Assembly: GCF_030733545.1 (NCBI RefSeq)
Contig: NZ_JASHIU010000008.1
Span: 1-64,000 of the forward strand
Length of the DNA stretch: 64,000 bases
DNA from: Oceanicaulis sp. MMSF_3324
GTDB taxonomy: Bacteria; Pseudomonadota; Alphaproteobacteria; Caulobacterales; Maricaulaceae
Direction of reading: 5' to 3'
In this document: positions 17,617-28,284 of the stretch, piece by piece
Numbering within the stretch: the first letter of the stretch is position 1
How the letters are laid out: each line of letters begins with the position of its first letter
Translations under genes and position numbers: made by a program
Notes under the pieces: model-generated
The model's input: only the letters and a program-made list of their open reading frames with translations
Databases searched by the model: none
Told to the model about the DNA's origin: nothing

Positions 17617-18909
17617 CTAATCGCGCGAGAGGGCGCGCCAGCCGATGTCGCGACGATGGACGCCCTCAGGCCAGTCAATCGCGTCCACGGCCTTGTAGCA
17701 GCGCTCGACGGCCTGTTTGAGGTCATCGCCCACCGCCGTCACATTCAGCACCCGGCCGCCATTGGCGACCAGGTCGCCGGCCTCATTCGTTCCGGTGCCG
17801 GCGTGGAAGATGGTGACGCCGTCGATCTCACCGGCGGCCTTCACATTCTTGATGACCGAGCCCTTCTTGTAGGCGCCGGGATAGCCTTCGGTGGCCAGAA
17901 CGACCGTCGCCGCCGGGCGCGCCTGGTCGATCGTGGGCAGCAATTGCTGGAAGTCCCGTTCAGGCATGCCGCCCGTGGCGCAGGCCAGCAGCGCCGGCAC
18001 GATGTCGTCCAGCATGGACGCCATCAGCACCTGGCATTCGGGATCGCCGAACCGGACATTGAATTCAACGACCTTGGGCCCCTCGGCGGTGATCATCAGG
18101 CCGATATACAGGACGCCCTGGTAAGGATGGCCGGCCTCGTTCAGCCCGTCGATCATGGGCGCGGCGATCTTCTCATCCACTTCGGCCATCAACTCGGGCG
18201 TCATCACCGGAGCCGGGCAATAGGCGCCCATGCCGCCCGTATTGGGGCCTTCGTCATTGTCCAGCAGCCGCTTGTGATCCTGACAGGCGGGCAGGGTGAT
18301 CCGGTTCACACCATCACTGAGCACGAAGACGCTGGCTTCCTCGCCATGCATGAACTCTTCAATGACAAGCTCGGCCGAAGCGTCGCCGAACTTGCCCGAC
18401 AGCATTTCTTCAGCTTCCGCCTTGGCGTCATCGAGCGTGGGCGCGATGACAACCCCCTTGCCAGCCGCCAGGCCATCCGCCTTGAGCACGAAGGGCGCCT
18501 GCAGGGTATCCAGAAACGCCTTGGCGCTCTCCGCTTCGGTGAAGCGTCCATACCGGGCCGTGGGCACGCCGAGCTTGGCCATCAGATCCTTGGAGAACCC
18601 CTTGGAGGCCTCAAGCTGGGCCGGTTCCTTGTTGGGGCCGAACACGTCAAACCCGCGCGCGCGCAGACGGTCCGCCGCGCCAAGCGCCAGCGGGACTTCC
18701 GGACCGATGACGATCAGGTCCGGCTCGATCTGAAGCACCAGCTGCTCCATCTTCTCGATGTCATCGGGTAGAACGTCAAAACACGGACCCAGCTGGTCCA
18801 GCGCCGGGCTGCCGGGGGCGGACCAGATGGTGTCCACGAGCGGGCTCTGGGCGATCTTCCAGGCGAGGGCATGCTCGCGGCCGCCCGATCCGATGATGAG
18901 AATGTTCAT
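17617..18909 (-). CDS. purD: Phosphoribosylamine-glycine ligase
   Basis: PurD makes glycinamide ribonucleotide from phosphoribosylamine, glycine and ATP in purine synthesis. The 430-residue product starts MNILIIGSGGREHALAWKIA and has the ATP-grasp region with VLKADGLAAGKGVVIAP and the NVRFGDPECQVLM motif. The frame is open upstream, but ATG 18909 gives family length. It is divergent from xseA. Confidence 0.96.
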   Translation of the reverse strand: MNILIIGSGGREHALAWKIAQSPLVDTIWSAPGSPALDQLGPCFDVLPDDIEKMEQLVLQIEPDLIVIGPEVPLALGAADRLRARGFDVFGPNKEPAQLEASKGFSKDLMAKLGVPTARYGRFTEAESAKAFLDTLQAPFVLKADGLAAGKGVVIAPTLDDAKAEAEEMLSGKFGDASAELVIEEFMHGEEASVFVLSDGVNRITLPACQDHKRLLDNDEGPNTGGMGAYCPAPVMTPELMAEVDEKIAAPMIDGLNEAGHPYQGVLYIGLMITAEGPKVVEFNVRFGDPECQVLMASMLDDIVPALLACATGGMPERDFQQLLPTIDQARPAATVVLATEGYPGAYKKGSVIKNVKAAGEIDGVTIFHAGTGTNEAGDLVANGGRVLNVTAVGDDLKQAVERCYKAVDAIDWPEGVHRRDIGWRALSRD

Positions 18910-19039
18910 GTCCGCCCTTGCCGTCTTGCTGGTGAGTGGGGTGTTGGTGGTCTTCAGCAGGTGAATGGCCCCGACCGGCGCGCAGGTCAACGGCGCCAGA
19001 GCGGTACACGCGATCCGAATCCGCGGTTAGGGTGAGATC

Positions 19040-20497
19040 ATGACTGATGCGACCGCCTCCAACACCCCCGAATATACGGTTTCCGAGCTCTCCAATGCGC
19101 TCAAGCGCACGGTCGAGCAGGCCTATGACCATGTCCGCGTCCGCGGCGAGCTGGGGCGGGTGACCGTGGCCAAGTCCGGCCATGTCTATCTCGACATGAA
19201 GGACGACAAGGCCGTCATCGACGGGGTGATGTGGAAGGGCGTCGCGGCGCATCTCAATTTCCGGCCCGAAGAGGGGCTTGAGGTGATCGCGGAGGGGCGT
19301 CTGTCGACATTCCCCGGGCGGTCGAAATATCAGATGATCATCGAGCGGATGGAGCCGGCTGGCGAGGGCGCCCTAATGGCGCTTCTGGAAGCACGCAAGA
19401 AAGCGCTCGCCGCCGAAGGCCTGTTCTCCCCCGATCGCAAGCGCGCCTTGCCGTTCCTGCCCCGCGTGATCGGGGTGGTGACGTCTCCGACCGGCGCGGT
19501 GATCCGGGATATTCTGCATCGGCTGGATGACCGCTTCCCGACCCATGTGCTGCTTTGGCCGGTGCTGGTGCAGGGCGACAAGGCGGCTGACCAGGTCGCG
19601 CATGCGATTGAAGGCTTCAACGCTCTCGAGCCCGGCGGCGCCGTGCCTGTTCCCGATGTGTTGATCGTGGCGCGCGGCGGCGGGTCCATCGAGGATTTAT
19701 GGTGCTTCAATGAGGAGCGCGTTGTCCGCGCCGCCGCCGCTTCGCGTATCCCGCTCATTTCGGCCGTCGGGCATGAAACCGACACGACGCTGATCGATTA
19801 CGCTTCGGACCGCCGCGCGCCCACGCCGACCGGCGCCGCGGAAATCGCGGTGCCCGTCCGCCGCGAGCTGGTGGAGCGCATTTCCACAACGTCGGCTCGT
19901 TTGATGAGCGCGCTGGTGCGCGGGCTCGATCGCAAGGCGGCGGATCTCAAATCCGCGTCCCGCGGATTGCCGACGCCCCGGGCCATGCTCAATGAGAACG
20001 GTCAGAAGCTCGATTTCATCGCCAGTCGCCTCAATGGCGCCGCCCAGGCCGGGCTTGAACGCAAGCAGACCCGTTTGCAGGCTGCTGCGCTTCAGATGCG
20101 GCCGACAGCGCTCAGGCGGGATCTGGCGATCAAGACCGATCGCTTCGAGCAATCGCGCAATCGTCTGGACCAGGCGTTCCGGCGCGAGCTCAATGACCAG
20201 TCTCGGGCCCTGACCTCGCTGGGCGCGCGCCTGGAAGCGCTCTCGCACAAATCCGTCCTCAAGCGGGGCTTTGCCCTGGTGAAGGATGACACGGGCGCCC
20301 TGGTGCGTCAGGGCGCAGCCTTGCAGGCAGGACAGTCGGTCAGCCTGGTCTTTGATGATGCAACGCGCCAGGCCGTGATCGATGGCGTAGACGCGGGGAC
20401 GCCGCCACCTGCGCCTGCTCAGCCCGTCGCGCGGCCCAAGTCGGCCCCGAAGGCGAAGAAGCGTCCTTCTAATCCGGATCAGGGCAGCCTGTTCTAG
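19040..20497 (+). CDS. xseA: Exodeoxyribonuclease VII large subunit
   Basis: XseA with XseB degrades single-stranded DNA. The 485-residue protein has an N-terminal OB fold ([20 protein letters not shown]), a catalytic domain with [34 protein letters not shown] and [14 protein letters not shown], then a long helical region and a Pro/Lys-rich tail after about residue 455. xseB is not in the window. Its stop overlaps the convergent chemoreceptor gene by 4 bp. Confidence 0.95.
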   Translation: MTDATASNTPEYTVSELSNALKRTVEQAYDHVRVRGELGRVTVAKSGHVYLDMKDDKAVIDGVMWKGVAAHLNFRPEEGLEVIAEGRLSTFPGRSKYQMIIERMEPAGEGALMALLEARKKALAAEGLFSPDRKRALPFLPRVIGVVTSPTGAVIRDILHRLDDRFPTHVLLWPVLVQGDKAADQVAHAIEGFNALEPGGAVPVPDVLIVARGGGSIEDLWCFNEERVVRAAAASRIPLISAVGHETDTTLIDYASDRRAPTPTGAAEIAVPVRRELVERISTTSARLMSALVRGLDRKAADLKSASRGLPTPRAMLNENGQKLDFIASRLNGAAQAGLERKQTRLQAAALQMRPTALRRDLAIKTDRFEQSRNRLDQAFRRELNDQSRALTSLGARLEALSHKSVLKRGFALVKDDTGALVRQGAALQAGQSVSLVFDDATRQAVIDGVDAGTPPPAPAQPVARPKSAPKAKKRPSNPDQGSLF

Positions 20498-21897
20498 GCC
20501 GCGTTCAGCTTGTCTAGAAATTGCGTCATGTCAGCCTGGAGCTGATGCGCCAGCTGGCCCAGAGAATCCGACGCCTGCACCACCGTGTGGGCCGCGGTGC
20601 TGGTTTCCTCCGCACCGGACTGGACCAGCAGGATTTCCTCGGACACCGAGCCGGCGCTTTTGGCGGTCTGGCCTGTGGTGCGGCTGATCTCTGCGGTGGC
20701 GGCGCTTTGCTCTTCCACAGCGCTCGAGATGGTGACGCTGACCGTGTTGACCTGGTGAATGGATCGGGTCACCGACTGGATGGCGGTGACCGCTTTCGCC
20801 ACGACGCTTTGAATATGTGAGATCTGCTGCGAGATCTGCTCAGTCGCCTTGGCGGTCTGACTGGCGAGCGCCTTGACCTCGCTGGCCACGACCGCAAAGC
20901 CCTTGCCGGCTTCACCTGCGCGAGCGGCTTCGATGGTGGCGTTGAGCGCCAGCAGATTGGTCTGGTCCGCCACCGTTTCGATCAGGGAGATGATCTCGCC
21001 GATGGTGTCGGCGGCGGCGCTCAGCTGGGACATGGTCTCGCTGGTCTGCTCCGCTTCGACATGGGCGCCGCTGGCGGTTTCAGAGGACAGGGCCACATTC
21101 TGGGCGATCATCCGGATGGCGCCATCCAGCTCGGCGGCCGACTGGGCGACCATCTGGGCGGTGACGTTCGCTTCTTCGGCGGCAGCTGCGACGGTTTCGG
21201 AACGGGAGGAAGCCGAGTGCGCCGTCTGGGACATGGAGCGTGCGGTTTGTGAAAGCTCTGATGCTGCAGCCGACACGGTTTGCACGATGGTGGAGACTGA
21301 ACGCTCGAAATCCTCCGCCAGACGGCGGCGTTCGATGGTCCGGCGGTGGCGCATATCCGCTTCAATCGTGCTCAGGCACAGATCCATGTCCAGAAACGCC
21401 GCCTTGGTCAGTGCCTCGATGTCCTGGTCAAGCTGGGTGATGAGCTTGCGCTTCATCAGGCCCGCTTCCTTCAGGCGCAGACGGTTGAGAGCGCAGATCA
21501 CGCCGCTGATCACCTTCTGATACGCGGCGAAGTACCAACGTTGCTCAAGCTCCAGACGGGCATGGGTCATGCCGATACGGGCGACAGAGGTGATGTAGTC
21601 ATCCCCGAACTGGGCGCTGCAAATCTGCATCCAGTGCTCGAACTGCTTGGCCTGGGCGTGCTGGCGGATGGCGTCGGTGGGGAAGAAGGCGGCTGTGGCG
21701 GGCGTTTTCAGGACATCGGTGTAGAACTGGTCCAGAACGCCGGGCAGAACTGTTTCGATGAAGGGCTTCAGCCGCTGTAGCGCGTCCCTGTCAGCCTGGG
21801 TCAGGTCCAGAAAGTCCAGCCGGGAGGCCAACTCCGAGCGGATGCGGTCGGATGCTGTGATGATATCTGCTGAAAAGGAGTCTGCCGCCGTATTCAT
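20494..21897 (-). CDS. Globin-coupled chemoreceptor (HemAT-like), copy 1
   Basis: The 467-residue protein has an N-terminal protoglobin domain (about residues 20-175) and a C-terminal MCP signalling domain. Candidate proximal haem ligand is His88 in QFEHWM. The MCP tip is [20 protein letters not shown] followed by [15 protein letters not shown]. No membrane segment is seen, so it should be a soluble haem oxygen sensor feeding a CheA/CheW pathway. It is the downstream partner of a paralogue starting at 23364. Confidence 0.9.
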   Translation of the reverse strand: MNTAADSFSADIITASDRIRSELASRLDFLDLTQADRDALQRLKPFIETVLPGVLDQFYTDVLKTPATAAFFPTDAIRQHAQAKQFEHWMQICSAQFGDDYITSVARIGMTHARLELEQRWYFAAYQKVISGVICALNRLRLKEAGLMKRKLITQLDQDIEALTKAAFLDMDLCLSTIEADMRHRRTIERRRLAEDFERSVSTIVQTVSAAASELSQTARSMSQTAHSASSRSETVAAAAEEANVTAQMVAQSAAELDGAIRMIAQNVALSSETASGAHVEAEQTSETMSQLSAAADTIGEIISLIETVADQTNLLALNATIEAARAGEAGKGFAVVASEVKALASQTAKATEQISQQISHIQSVVAKAVTAIQSVTRSIHQVNTVSVTISSAVEEQSAATAEISRTTGQTAKSAGSVSEEILLVQSGAEETSTAAHTVVQASDSLGQLAHQLQADMTQFLDKLNAA

Positions 21898-21939
21898 ATA
21901 TGAAGTACCCGATACCAGTTGCGCCGCGAAAAACCAGAA

Positions 21940-21964
21940 ATATTGTTATAAAAAACAACAATAT
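21940..21964. repeat. AT-rich inverted repeat upstream of globin-coupled receptor copy 1
   Basis: ATATTGTT (21940-21947) and AACAATAT (21957-21964) are perfect 8-bp arms around a 9-nt A-rich spacer. It lies 43 bp upstream of the copy-1 start in a very AT-rich patch for this genome and could be an operator or promoter element. Confidence 0.45.
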
Positions 21965-22005
21965 AGCAATGGTTTCTCATTGGCGTTCTTCATACGCGGG
22001 CGGGC

Positions 22006-23364
22006 TTAAGCGGCTCTTAAACGCTCTAGGAACTCCGCCACATCCTTGCGCAGTTTCGACGCTTGCTGGCCGAGTTCATCAGAAGACTGGACAAGTCCCT
22101 TGGCCGAATTCGCCGTGCTTTGAACGCTGTTCAGGACGCCGGAAATGGTCTGGGACACCGAGCCTGAGCTTTGGGCGGTCTGTTCGGTGTTCCGGCTGAT
22201 CTCGGCGGTGGCGGCGTTCTGTTCTTCGACAGCGGCGGAGATGGAGGTGGAGACGCCATTGACGCGCTCGACCGAGCGGGCCACGTCTTCGATCGCTTCC
22301 ACCGCGCTTTTCACAACCGTCTGTATGTTATTGATCTGCTGTGAAATTTCATCGGTCGCCTTGGCGGTTTGACCGGCCAGGGATTTCACTTCGCTGGCCA
22401 CGACCGCAAAGCCCTTGCCGGCATCGCCGGCGCGGGCGGCCTCGATGGTGGCGTTGAGCGCCAACAGATTGGTCTGTTCGGCCACCCCTTCGATCAGGGT
22501 GATGATTTCACCGATCTTCTGGGCCGCTTCATCCAGCACATTCATGGTTTCGCGGGTGCGTTCGGCCTGTTGCGCCGCCTGGGAGGACCCGGACGCGGCT
22601 TCCCCGGCGCTGGCGGAGATTTCCTGAATGGCCTTGGTCAGCTCAGAGGAGGCGCCGGCCACACTCTGCGCCGTCGCCGTGGCTTCCTCGGCTGCGGCGG
22701 CGACGGTGGAGGCTTGCTGGGATGACATTTCAGCGTCGCGCGCCATGGTGCGGGCGCTTTCCGCAAGGGTCGTCGAGGTCTTGGCGAGGGTGTCTGAGAT
22801 GGCGCCGATCTGGCCTTCCATTTCAGTGGCCAGCTCATCAAAGATAGCTAGGCGCTCCTGGTTCTGGCGTTCGTAGATCACCGTGAGCACCAGTTCCATG
22901 TCGAGCATGACGGCTTTGACAAGCACCGAGACGCGTTTGCGCGCGGATTCCGAATGCCGCTTCCAGTTGATCGGAGAGCCTTTCTTGCGCTGATCGTTCA
23001 GCACGGCTTCGATCAGGCCCATCATCAGGAAGTTATAGGCGCCGAAATACCATTGCGGCTGGAGTTTCAGCCGGGCGTGCGCATCGCCAATGGCGGTGAC
23101 GGACCGGGTATAATCATCGTCAAACTTGGCGTCAGCGATCTTCATCCAGTGCTCGAGCTGACGGTCGCGCGCGTGCTTGACGCCGGCATCGCCACCGAAC
23201 ATGCCGTAAATGTCCGGCCAGCCCTTCAGATGCTCGTAAAAATCATCCAGCGTTGCCGGAAATTCCCGGGCGATCACGGGTTTGAGTTCTCGAAGCAGTT
23301 CGCGTTCCTGCTCCTTGATTTTCATGAAAGCGATGCGCGTTTGGTAATCAATCGAGAACGTCAT
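22006..23364 (-). CDS. Globin-coupled chemoreceptor (HemAT-like), copy 2
   Basis: This 452-residue paralogue has the same layout: protoglobin (about residues 5-165, candidate proximal His72 in QLEHWM) and MCP signalling domain with [23 protein letters not shown] 23364 was chosen over an upstream in-frame codon because GCAGG precedes it and the protein then begins at the globin helix region. It lies 108 bp upstream of copy 1 on the same strand. Confidence 0.9.
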   Translation of the reverse strand: MTFSIDYQTRIAFMKIKEQERELLRELKPVIAREFPATLDDFYEHLKGWPDIYGMFGGDAGVKHARDRQLEHWMKIADAKFDDDYTRSVTAIGDAHARLKLQPQWYFGAYNFLMMGLIEAVLNDQRKKGSPINWKRHSESARKRVSVLVKAVMLDMELVLTVIYERQNQERLAIFDELATEMEGQIGAISDTLAKTSTTLAESARTMARDAEMSSQQASTVAAAAEEATATAQSVAGASSELTKAIQEISASAGEAASGSSQAAQQAERTRETMNVLDEAAQKIGEIITLIEGVAEQTNLLALNATIEAARAGDAGKGFAVVASEVKSLAGQTAKATDEISQQINNIQTVVKSAVEAIEDVARSVERVNGVSTSISAAVEEQNAATAEISRNTEQTAQSSGSVSQTISGVLNSVQSTANSAKGLVQSSDELGQQASKLRKDVAEFLERLRAA

Positions 23365-23467
23365 GGTAACCTGCGAGATGAGAGTGAATCGCAGCGAAGT
23401 TGCGTGCGCCCACACACTCGATCCGGGCTGGTTAACAGCACATTTCTCTTATGCGGCGATCCCGGCC

Positions 23468-24049
23468 TCAACGCCTGAATGCGGCTTGCACATAAGGCCC
23501 GGCGGACCAGATCGTCAGCAGAGCCAGGAACCAGACCGCCCCGATCCAGTAGTGATACCAGAGCGCAGGGTCGGTCAGACCGATAATGACGAGCACGAAG
23601 GGCGCGGCGGTGATGATCATTTGCAGCGCCGTTTTCATCTTGGCCGCTGGCGTGACCGTCAGTGCGCCCTTGGACGGCCGGATGAAACGCAAGGCTGTGA
23701 TGGCGATATCCCGGCCCAGGATGACCAGAACCGGCAGAACGAGATAGATGTCAAAGCCGCTGATGAAGCAGTACGCCACCAGATAACCGCCAACCAGGAA
23801 CTTGTCGGCGATGGGGTCGAGAAGGGCGCCCAGTGCGCTTTCCGCGCCCATCGTGCGCGCCGCCCAGCCATCCAGCCAGTCGGTCAGAGCGGCGACCACG
23901 AAAACCAGCCCCGAGATCAGTCCCAACCGGACCGCGTCCGATTCCACCAGCGCGAGCGAGCTCTGGACCAGGAGCCAGCCGCCAATGGGGCCGGCCAGCG
24001 CACGGCCGACGGTCAAGGCGTTGGGCAACTGGCGCAAAAGGCTATTCAT
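23468..24049 (-). CDS. pgsA: CDP-alcohol phosphatidyltransferase (phosphatidylglycerophosphate synthase)
   Basis: PgsA condenses CDP-diacylglycerol with glycerol-3-phosphate in phosphatidylglycerol synthesis. The 193-residue membrane protein starts [20 protein letters not shown] and contains the CDP-alcohol transferase pattern seen as [31 protein letters not shown] (D-G-A-R-G-D-D family). The start overlaps the uvrC stop by 8 bases, showing coupling. Confidence 0.93.
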   Translation of the reverse strand: MNSLLRQLPNALTVGRALAGPIGGWLLVQSSLALVESDAVRLGLISGLVFVVAALTDWLDGWAARTMGAESALGALLDPIADKFLVGGYLVAYCFISGFDIYLVLPVLVILGRDIAITALRFIRPSKGALTVTPAAKMKTALQMIITAAPFVLVIIGLTDPALWYHYWIGAVWFLALLTIWSAGPYVQAAFRR

Positions 24050-25952
24050 GAAAATGCTCATAGATCTTGCGGGCCAGCGCCTTGGAGACGCCCTCAACCG
24101 CTTCAAGGTCGGCAAGATTGGCGCGTGACACCGCCTTGGCCGAACCGAAATGCTTCAACAGGGCGCTCTTGCGCGAGGCGCCGACACCAGCAATCTCATC
24201 GAGTGGGTTGTCCCGCATCTGTTTGGCGCGCTTGGCCCGGTGGCCGGTAATGGCGAAGCGGTGCGCTTCGTCCCGGATACGTTGCAGGTAATACAGCACG
24301 GGGTCGTTCATGGGCATCCGGATAGGCGGCTTGCCGGGCATGTAGAAGACTTCTCGGCCCGCATCCCGGTCAGGGCCCTTGGCAACCGCGGCGACCGCCA
24401 CGTCATCCACGCCCAATTCCTCCATGACCTCCATCACCGAGGAAAGCTGGCCCTTGCCGCCGTCAATCAGGATGAGGTCCGGAACCGGCGCGCCATCCTC
24501 GCGCTCTTTTTGCAGCCGGGTGAACCGGCGGCGCAGCATGGCCTGCATCATGGCGAAATCGTCATTGGTGGCGGCGTCATCGCCCTTCATGTTGAAACGG
24601 CGATAACTCTGCTTCTCAAAGCCCTCCGGCCCCGCGACGATCATGGCGCCCAGCGCGTTCGTGCCCTGGATGTGCGAGTTGTCATAGACCTCGATGCGGG
24701 AGGGGCGCTCCTCAAGGTCAAACACCCGCGCGACGCCATCCAGCAGTTGCGCCTGTGAACGGCTTTCCGCAAGCGTCCGGCCCAAAGCTTCCTTGGCATT
24801 GCGTTCGGCGGCTTCGACCAGCGCTTTCTTGGAGCCGCGCTTGGGAGTCTTGATCTCGACCGGGTGGCCCGCGCGCAAGCTCAGCGCTTCCGCCAGCAGG
24901 TCGGCCTGTTCGGGATCGGAGCTTGTGAGGATCAGGCGCGGCGCGGGCTTGTCATCATAGAACTGGGCGATGAAGGCGGAGAGAATTTCATCCGGCGCCG
25001 CGTCCTGCTCATGCTTGGGATAAAGCGCGCGATTGCCCCAGTTCTGACCGGCGCGGAAGAAGAAGATCTGCACGCAGGTCTTCCCCCCTTCCTGGTGCAG
25101 GGCGATGACGTCCGCGTCCTCCACGCCATCGGGATTGACGTCCTGTTGGCTCGTGACGGCGGCGATGGCCCGGATGCGATCGCGCAGCTTGGCGGCGGTC
25201 TCGAAGTCGAGCTCCTCCGATGCCGCGGCCATCTCGTCCTGAAGCCGCTGACGCAGGCTGTTCGAACGCCCCGACAGGAAATCCTTCGCCTCGCGCACCA
25301 GCTCGTCATAGTCGGACGGGCTGACGAGATCGACGCACGGGCCGGCGCAGCGCTTGATCTGATAGAGCATGCACGGACGGGTCCGGCCTTCATACACGCT
25401 GTCGGTGCAGGTTCTTATGCCGAACGCCTTTTGCAGCGTGTTCAGGGTGTTGTTGACCGCGCTGGGGCTGGCGAAGGGACCGAAATAATCACCCTTGGCC
25501 TTGCGGGCGCCGCGATGCTTGGTCAGCTGCGCGCTCTCATGATCGCGCCGGATCAGGATGTAGGGAAAGCTCTTGTCATCACGCAGCAGGATGTTGAAGC
25601 GGGGCTTCAGGCGCTTGATGAGATTGGCTTCCAGCAGCAGCGCTTCGGTCTCGGTGCGGGTGAGCACAAACTCCATCGACCGCGTCAACGAGATCATCAG
25701 GGCGATGCGGTTGGTGTGCCCGCCGGATTTGGCGTAGTTCGACACCCGGTTCTTGAGCTTCTTGGCCTTGCCCACATACAGGACTTCGCCATCTTCGCCA
25801 TACATGCGGTAGACGCCCGGCCCCTGGGACAGGTTCTTCACATAATCGGCGATGATCTCCGGCCCGGTGCGATACTCCTTGGGCGCCGGCTTGGGACCAG
25901 CGTCTGAAGCTTTGTCGAGCGGGGGCGCGTCGGGGCGATTGGCTTTGACCAT
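24042..25952 (-). CDS. uvrC: Excinuclease ABC subunit C
   Basis: UvrC makes the two incisions of nucleotide excision repair. The 636-residue product has a GIY-YIG domain ([20 protein letters not shown] at about 44-63), the cysteine cluster region [15 protein letters not shown], a UVR motif ([18 protein letters not shown]), the RNase H-like endonuclease with [17 protein letters not shown], and a C-terminal helix-hairpin-helix pair. A 30-residue basic/proline N-terminal extension is present. Confidence 0.96.
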   Translation of the reverse strand: MVKANRPDAPPLDKASDAGPKPAPKEYRTGPEIIADYVKNLSQGPGVYRMYGEDGEVLYVGKAKKLKNRVSNYAKSGGHTNRIALMISLTRSMEFVLTRTETEALLLEANLIKRLKPRFNILLRDDKSFPYILIRRDHESAQLTKHRGARKAKGDYFGPFASPSAVNNTLNTLQKAFGIRTCTDSVYEGRTRPCMLYQIKRCAGPCVDLVSPSDYDELVREAKDFLSGRSNSLRQRLQDEMAAASEELDFETAAKLRDRIRAIAAVTSQQDVNPDGVEDADVIALHQEGGKTCVQIFFFRAGQNWGNRALYPKHEQDAAPDEILSAFIAQFYDDKPAPRLILTSSDPEQADLLAEALSLRAGHPVEIKTPKRGSKKALVEAAERNAKEALGRTLAESRSQAQLLDGVARVFDLEERPSRIEVYDNSHIQGTNALGAMIVAGPEGFEKQSYRRFNMKGDDAATNDDFAMMQAMLRRRFTRLQKEREDGAPVPDLILIDGGKGQLSSVMEVMEELGVDDVAVAAVAKGPDRDAGREVFYMPGKPPIRMPMNDPVLYYLQRIRDEAHRFAITGHRAKRAKQMRDNPLDEIAGVGASRKSALLKHFGSAKAVSRANLADLEAVEGVSKALARKIYEHFHE

Positions 25953-25991
25953 GAGCCCAAGATAGGTCTGATCAGACGAGTCGTCAGCCGC

Positions 25992-26348
25992 CTACATCTC
26001 TACAGATGCATAGAGTTCATCGCACTCCAGCACGGAGGGGATCTTGCGGATGCGCACCTTGACGGTGTTCACATGCGTCAGGGTCTTGAGGCGTTCGGCT
26101 ACCTCGATCGCCATGCGTTCGATCAGATCGAAATGCTTGGAGGTCGCCACCTCGCGGGCGGCTGCGGCGACTTCGTCATAATTCGCTGTCGCGCTGATGT
26201 CGTCATCCTGGGGCAAGCTGCGCAAGGCGATGGTGATGTCCATGCGCACTTGTTGCTTGCGGGCACGTTCCTCGTCATAGATCCCCAACGAGACCATCTG
26301 ATGGACACCGGCAAGCTCGATCTCTATTTTAGGCACGCTGCGCCCCAT
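25992..26348 (-). CDS. folB: Dihydroneopterin aldolase
   Basis: FolB converts dihydroneopterin to hydroxymethyl-dihydropterin in folate synthesis. The 118-residue protein has VSLGIYDEERARKQQVRMDI, the NYDEVAAAAREV segment and VKVRIRKIPSV with the expected lysine. It precedes uvrC and pgsA on the minus strand and is divergent from the 26422 gene. Confidence 0.88.
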   Translation of the reverse strand: MGRSVPKIEIELAGVHQMVSLGIYDEERARKQQVRMDITIALRSLPQDDDISATANYDEVAAAAREVATSKHFDLIERMAIEVAERLKTLTHVNTVKVRIRKIPSVLECDELYASVEM

Positions 26349-26421
26349 CCAAGTTCATCAATAATCCACATCGCTTACAGGAGGCCCTTCAGGCTTCCAA
26401 GCAGAAAGGTGAGTCTGTCAA

Positions 26422-27171
26422 ATGATTGATTCCGAGCGATTGGTCTATTTGCCGCCATGGGCCAGATTTCTGGCGCTGGGCACCTTGATGGCCGGGCTGG
26501 CGGTCTCGCTTTTCGTCGCACTTCGATTTGTCGGTGAGCCTGATCGCGCGGACTGGATCCTGATGGCCATGTCGGTCTCCCAGGTGTCCCTAACGGCCCT
26601 GGTGGTGCTCTTCGTCGTATTGTTTTCGGAGAAGGACGCCTCGCTCGACACGCTCGACAAGAAGGCGGACCAGTTCGTGCGCGAATACGTTCCGCGCTTT
26701 CTCGAACGCATTTCCCTTGAGACCGGCGAGAAGGCCCAATGCGTGGTACGCGACAAGGAGGCCGACCGGGATCTGTTCGGGCGCGTGGTCACCTTGGACT
26801 TCAATGACGATGTCAGCCTGAAGATCTGGGTCGGCCTGAATGTCAGCCGCATCTTCGCCATCTATTTCGTAAAGTCCCGCGGCGATGACCCCGCCGATAT
26901 CGAGGCGATCAAGGATGTGTTCCGGTTCACCTTCGGCGGCGCTGAATCTCTGGGCTATGACATCTATTACGAGCAGAGCGAGGTTGAGGGCGAACGCTTC
27001 GTGTCTATCTGGACCACCGTCAGCGCCGATGACGACATGATCGTCGATCCCAAGCGCAAGCTGTTCTGGGCGCAGGATGTCGCCATGATGACGCAATCCT
27101 TTCTGCGTACAGCCTTGCGTCGGTCGGACGTCATTGATCTGTCCCTGCCGTTTGATCCGCGCCCGTTATAA
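26422..27171 (+). CDS. Uncharacterised two-pass membrane protein
   Basis: The 249-residue protein has two hydrophobic segments near the N-terminus (about 15-36 and 45-68), a short charged linker (EKDASLDTLDKKADQFVREY) and a soluble domain of about 180 residues that I do not recognise. The domain alternates strands and helices and is acidic. It lies 14 bp upstream of the FolM-like reductase and is divergent from folB. No function is proposed. Confidence 0.7.
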   Translation: MIDSERLVYLPPWARFLALGTLMAGLAVSLFVALRFVGEPDRADWILMAMSVSQVSLTALVVLFVVLFSEKDASLDTLDKKADQFVREYVPRFLERISLETGEKAQCVVRDKEADRDLFGRVVTLDFNDDVSLKIWVGLNVSRIFAIYFVKSRGDDPADIEAIKDVFRFTFGGAESLGYDIYYEQSEVEGERFVSIWTTVSADDDMIVDPKRKLFWAQDVAMMTQSFLRTALRRSDVIDLSLPFDPRPL

Positions 27172-27185
27172 GTCTGGAAGCTGCC

Positions 27186-27947
27186 ATGACCGATCACACT
27201 TCCCCCCAAGGCGCAGCGCTGGTCACCGGCGGCGCCAAGCGACTGGGTCGCGCCTTTATCGAGGCGCTGGCCGCAGACGGGCGCGATGTGATCATCCATT
27301 ACAATCGCTCTTCCAATGAAGCCGAGGCGCTGGCGAAAGAGCTCAAAGGCGTGCGCGCCATCGCGCTGGGCGCTGATCTCAGCAAGCCCGAAGAAGCCGC
27401 GGGCTTGATCAAGCGCGCCAACCAAGCGCTGGGGTCGGTGGGGGTGCTGGTCAATTCCGCCTCGGTGTTTGAACAGGACCAGCTTGAGAGTGTGGGCGAG
27501 GATAGTTTTCATCGTCACATGACGGCGAACACCCTCGCGCCGGCGCTTCTGACCAAGGCGCTGGCCGGGCAGGGGCTGGAGCGCGCCTGCGTGGTCAATG
27601 TGCTCGACTACAAGCTCTTCAATCTCAATGCCGATTATTTCTCCTACACGCTCAGCAAAGCCGCTTTGAAAACGATGACGGAGATGCTGGCGAAGTCACT
27701 CGCGCCGAACGTGCGGGTCAACGCCATCGCCCCCGGCCTGACCTTGCCCAGCGCGCATCACTCTGAAGCAGAGTTCGAGCGGATCCATGACGACAATCCG
27801 CTCAAGCGCGGCGCGAACCCGGAAGACCTCGTGGCGGCGCTGCGCTTCTTCGTGAACACGCCTTCGGTTTCAGGTCAGATCGTGTGCGTGGATGGCGGCC
27901 AACATTTCGACCCCCGGCTCAGCCAGGACGTGTTCGAGGCGCTTTAA
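27186..27947 (+). CDS. SDR-family reductase, FolM/pteridine-reductase-like
   Basis: This is a short-chain dehydrogenase of 253 residues. It has the NADP-binding TGGAKRLGR at residues 14-22, NSAS at 90-93 and the catalytic pair Tyr154/Lys158 in YFSYTLSKAALK. The arginine-containing glycine loop and NVLDYK motif resemble FolM/pteridine reductases, and folB nearby supports a pterin substrate. The substrate assignment is inference. Confidence 0.8.
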   Translation: MTDHTSPQGAALVTGGAKRLGRAFIEALAADGRDVIIHYNRSSNEAEALAKELKGVRAIALGADLSKPEEAAGLIKRANQALGSVGVLVNSASVFEQDQLESVGEDSFHRHMTANTLAPALLTKALAGQGLERACVVNVLDYKLFNLNADYFSYTLSKAALKTMTEMLAKSLAPNVRVNAIAPGLTLPSAHHSEAEFERIHDDNPLKRGANPEDLVAALRFFVNTPSVSGQIVCVDGGQHFDPRLSQDVFEAL

Positions 27948-28085
27948 CTTAGGTCACGCCCGTTCAGGGTTTTAAAGCTGCGGGCGGCCTTTGGCCTTGC
28001 GAACCCTGTGGGTTCGGTCTCTCCAACATGAATTCTCGGGAGAGCTTGGCCCTGGGCTGGGCTTTTAGGTAAGGAACACATGTCA

Positions 28086-28106
28086 TTCGCCGGTTTATCC
28101 GGCGAA
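28086..28106. repeat. Extragenic hairpin
   Basis: TTCGCCGG (28086-28093) and CCGGCGAA (28099-28106) form a perfect 8-bp stem with loop TTTAT. It lies in non-coding DNA and looks like a dispersed extragenic palindrome. Confidence 0.6.
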
Positions 28107-28187
28107 CCCATACCGTGACCTGACATCGGAGCAACCGGCATGGATCGGCCGGACAAGCCGTCCGATGACAGCGAGAAAGCTAAGTGA

Positions 28188-28225
28188 CCGTCATCCTGAC
28201 GAAAGTCAGGACCAGGGGATGACGG
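28188..28225. repeat. Nested extragenic palindrome
   Basis: An inner stem TCCTGAC/GTCAGGA (28194-28200, 28205-28211) closes on a GAAA loop, and an outer stem CCGTCATC/GATGACGG (28188-28195, 28218-28225) is possible. The outer arms resemble those of the repeats at 36490-36586 and 36651-36682. Confidence 0.6.
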
Positions 28226-28284
28226 GGCTCCTATTGGGCCCGGATCAAGTCAGGGAGGACGAGATATGTGAGGAGGTGAACGGG

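Larger units (their letters stand above)
27948..28284. other. Non-coding region with extragenic palindromes
   Basis: No gene is seen in this 337-bp stretch between the SDR and the QueD-like gene. It contains two extragenic hairpin elements (28086-28106 and 28188-28225), listed separately, and a decayed copy of the GGATCAAGTC-type repeat at 28240-28262. Confidence 0.6.
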
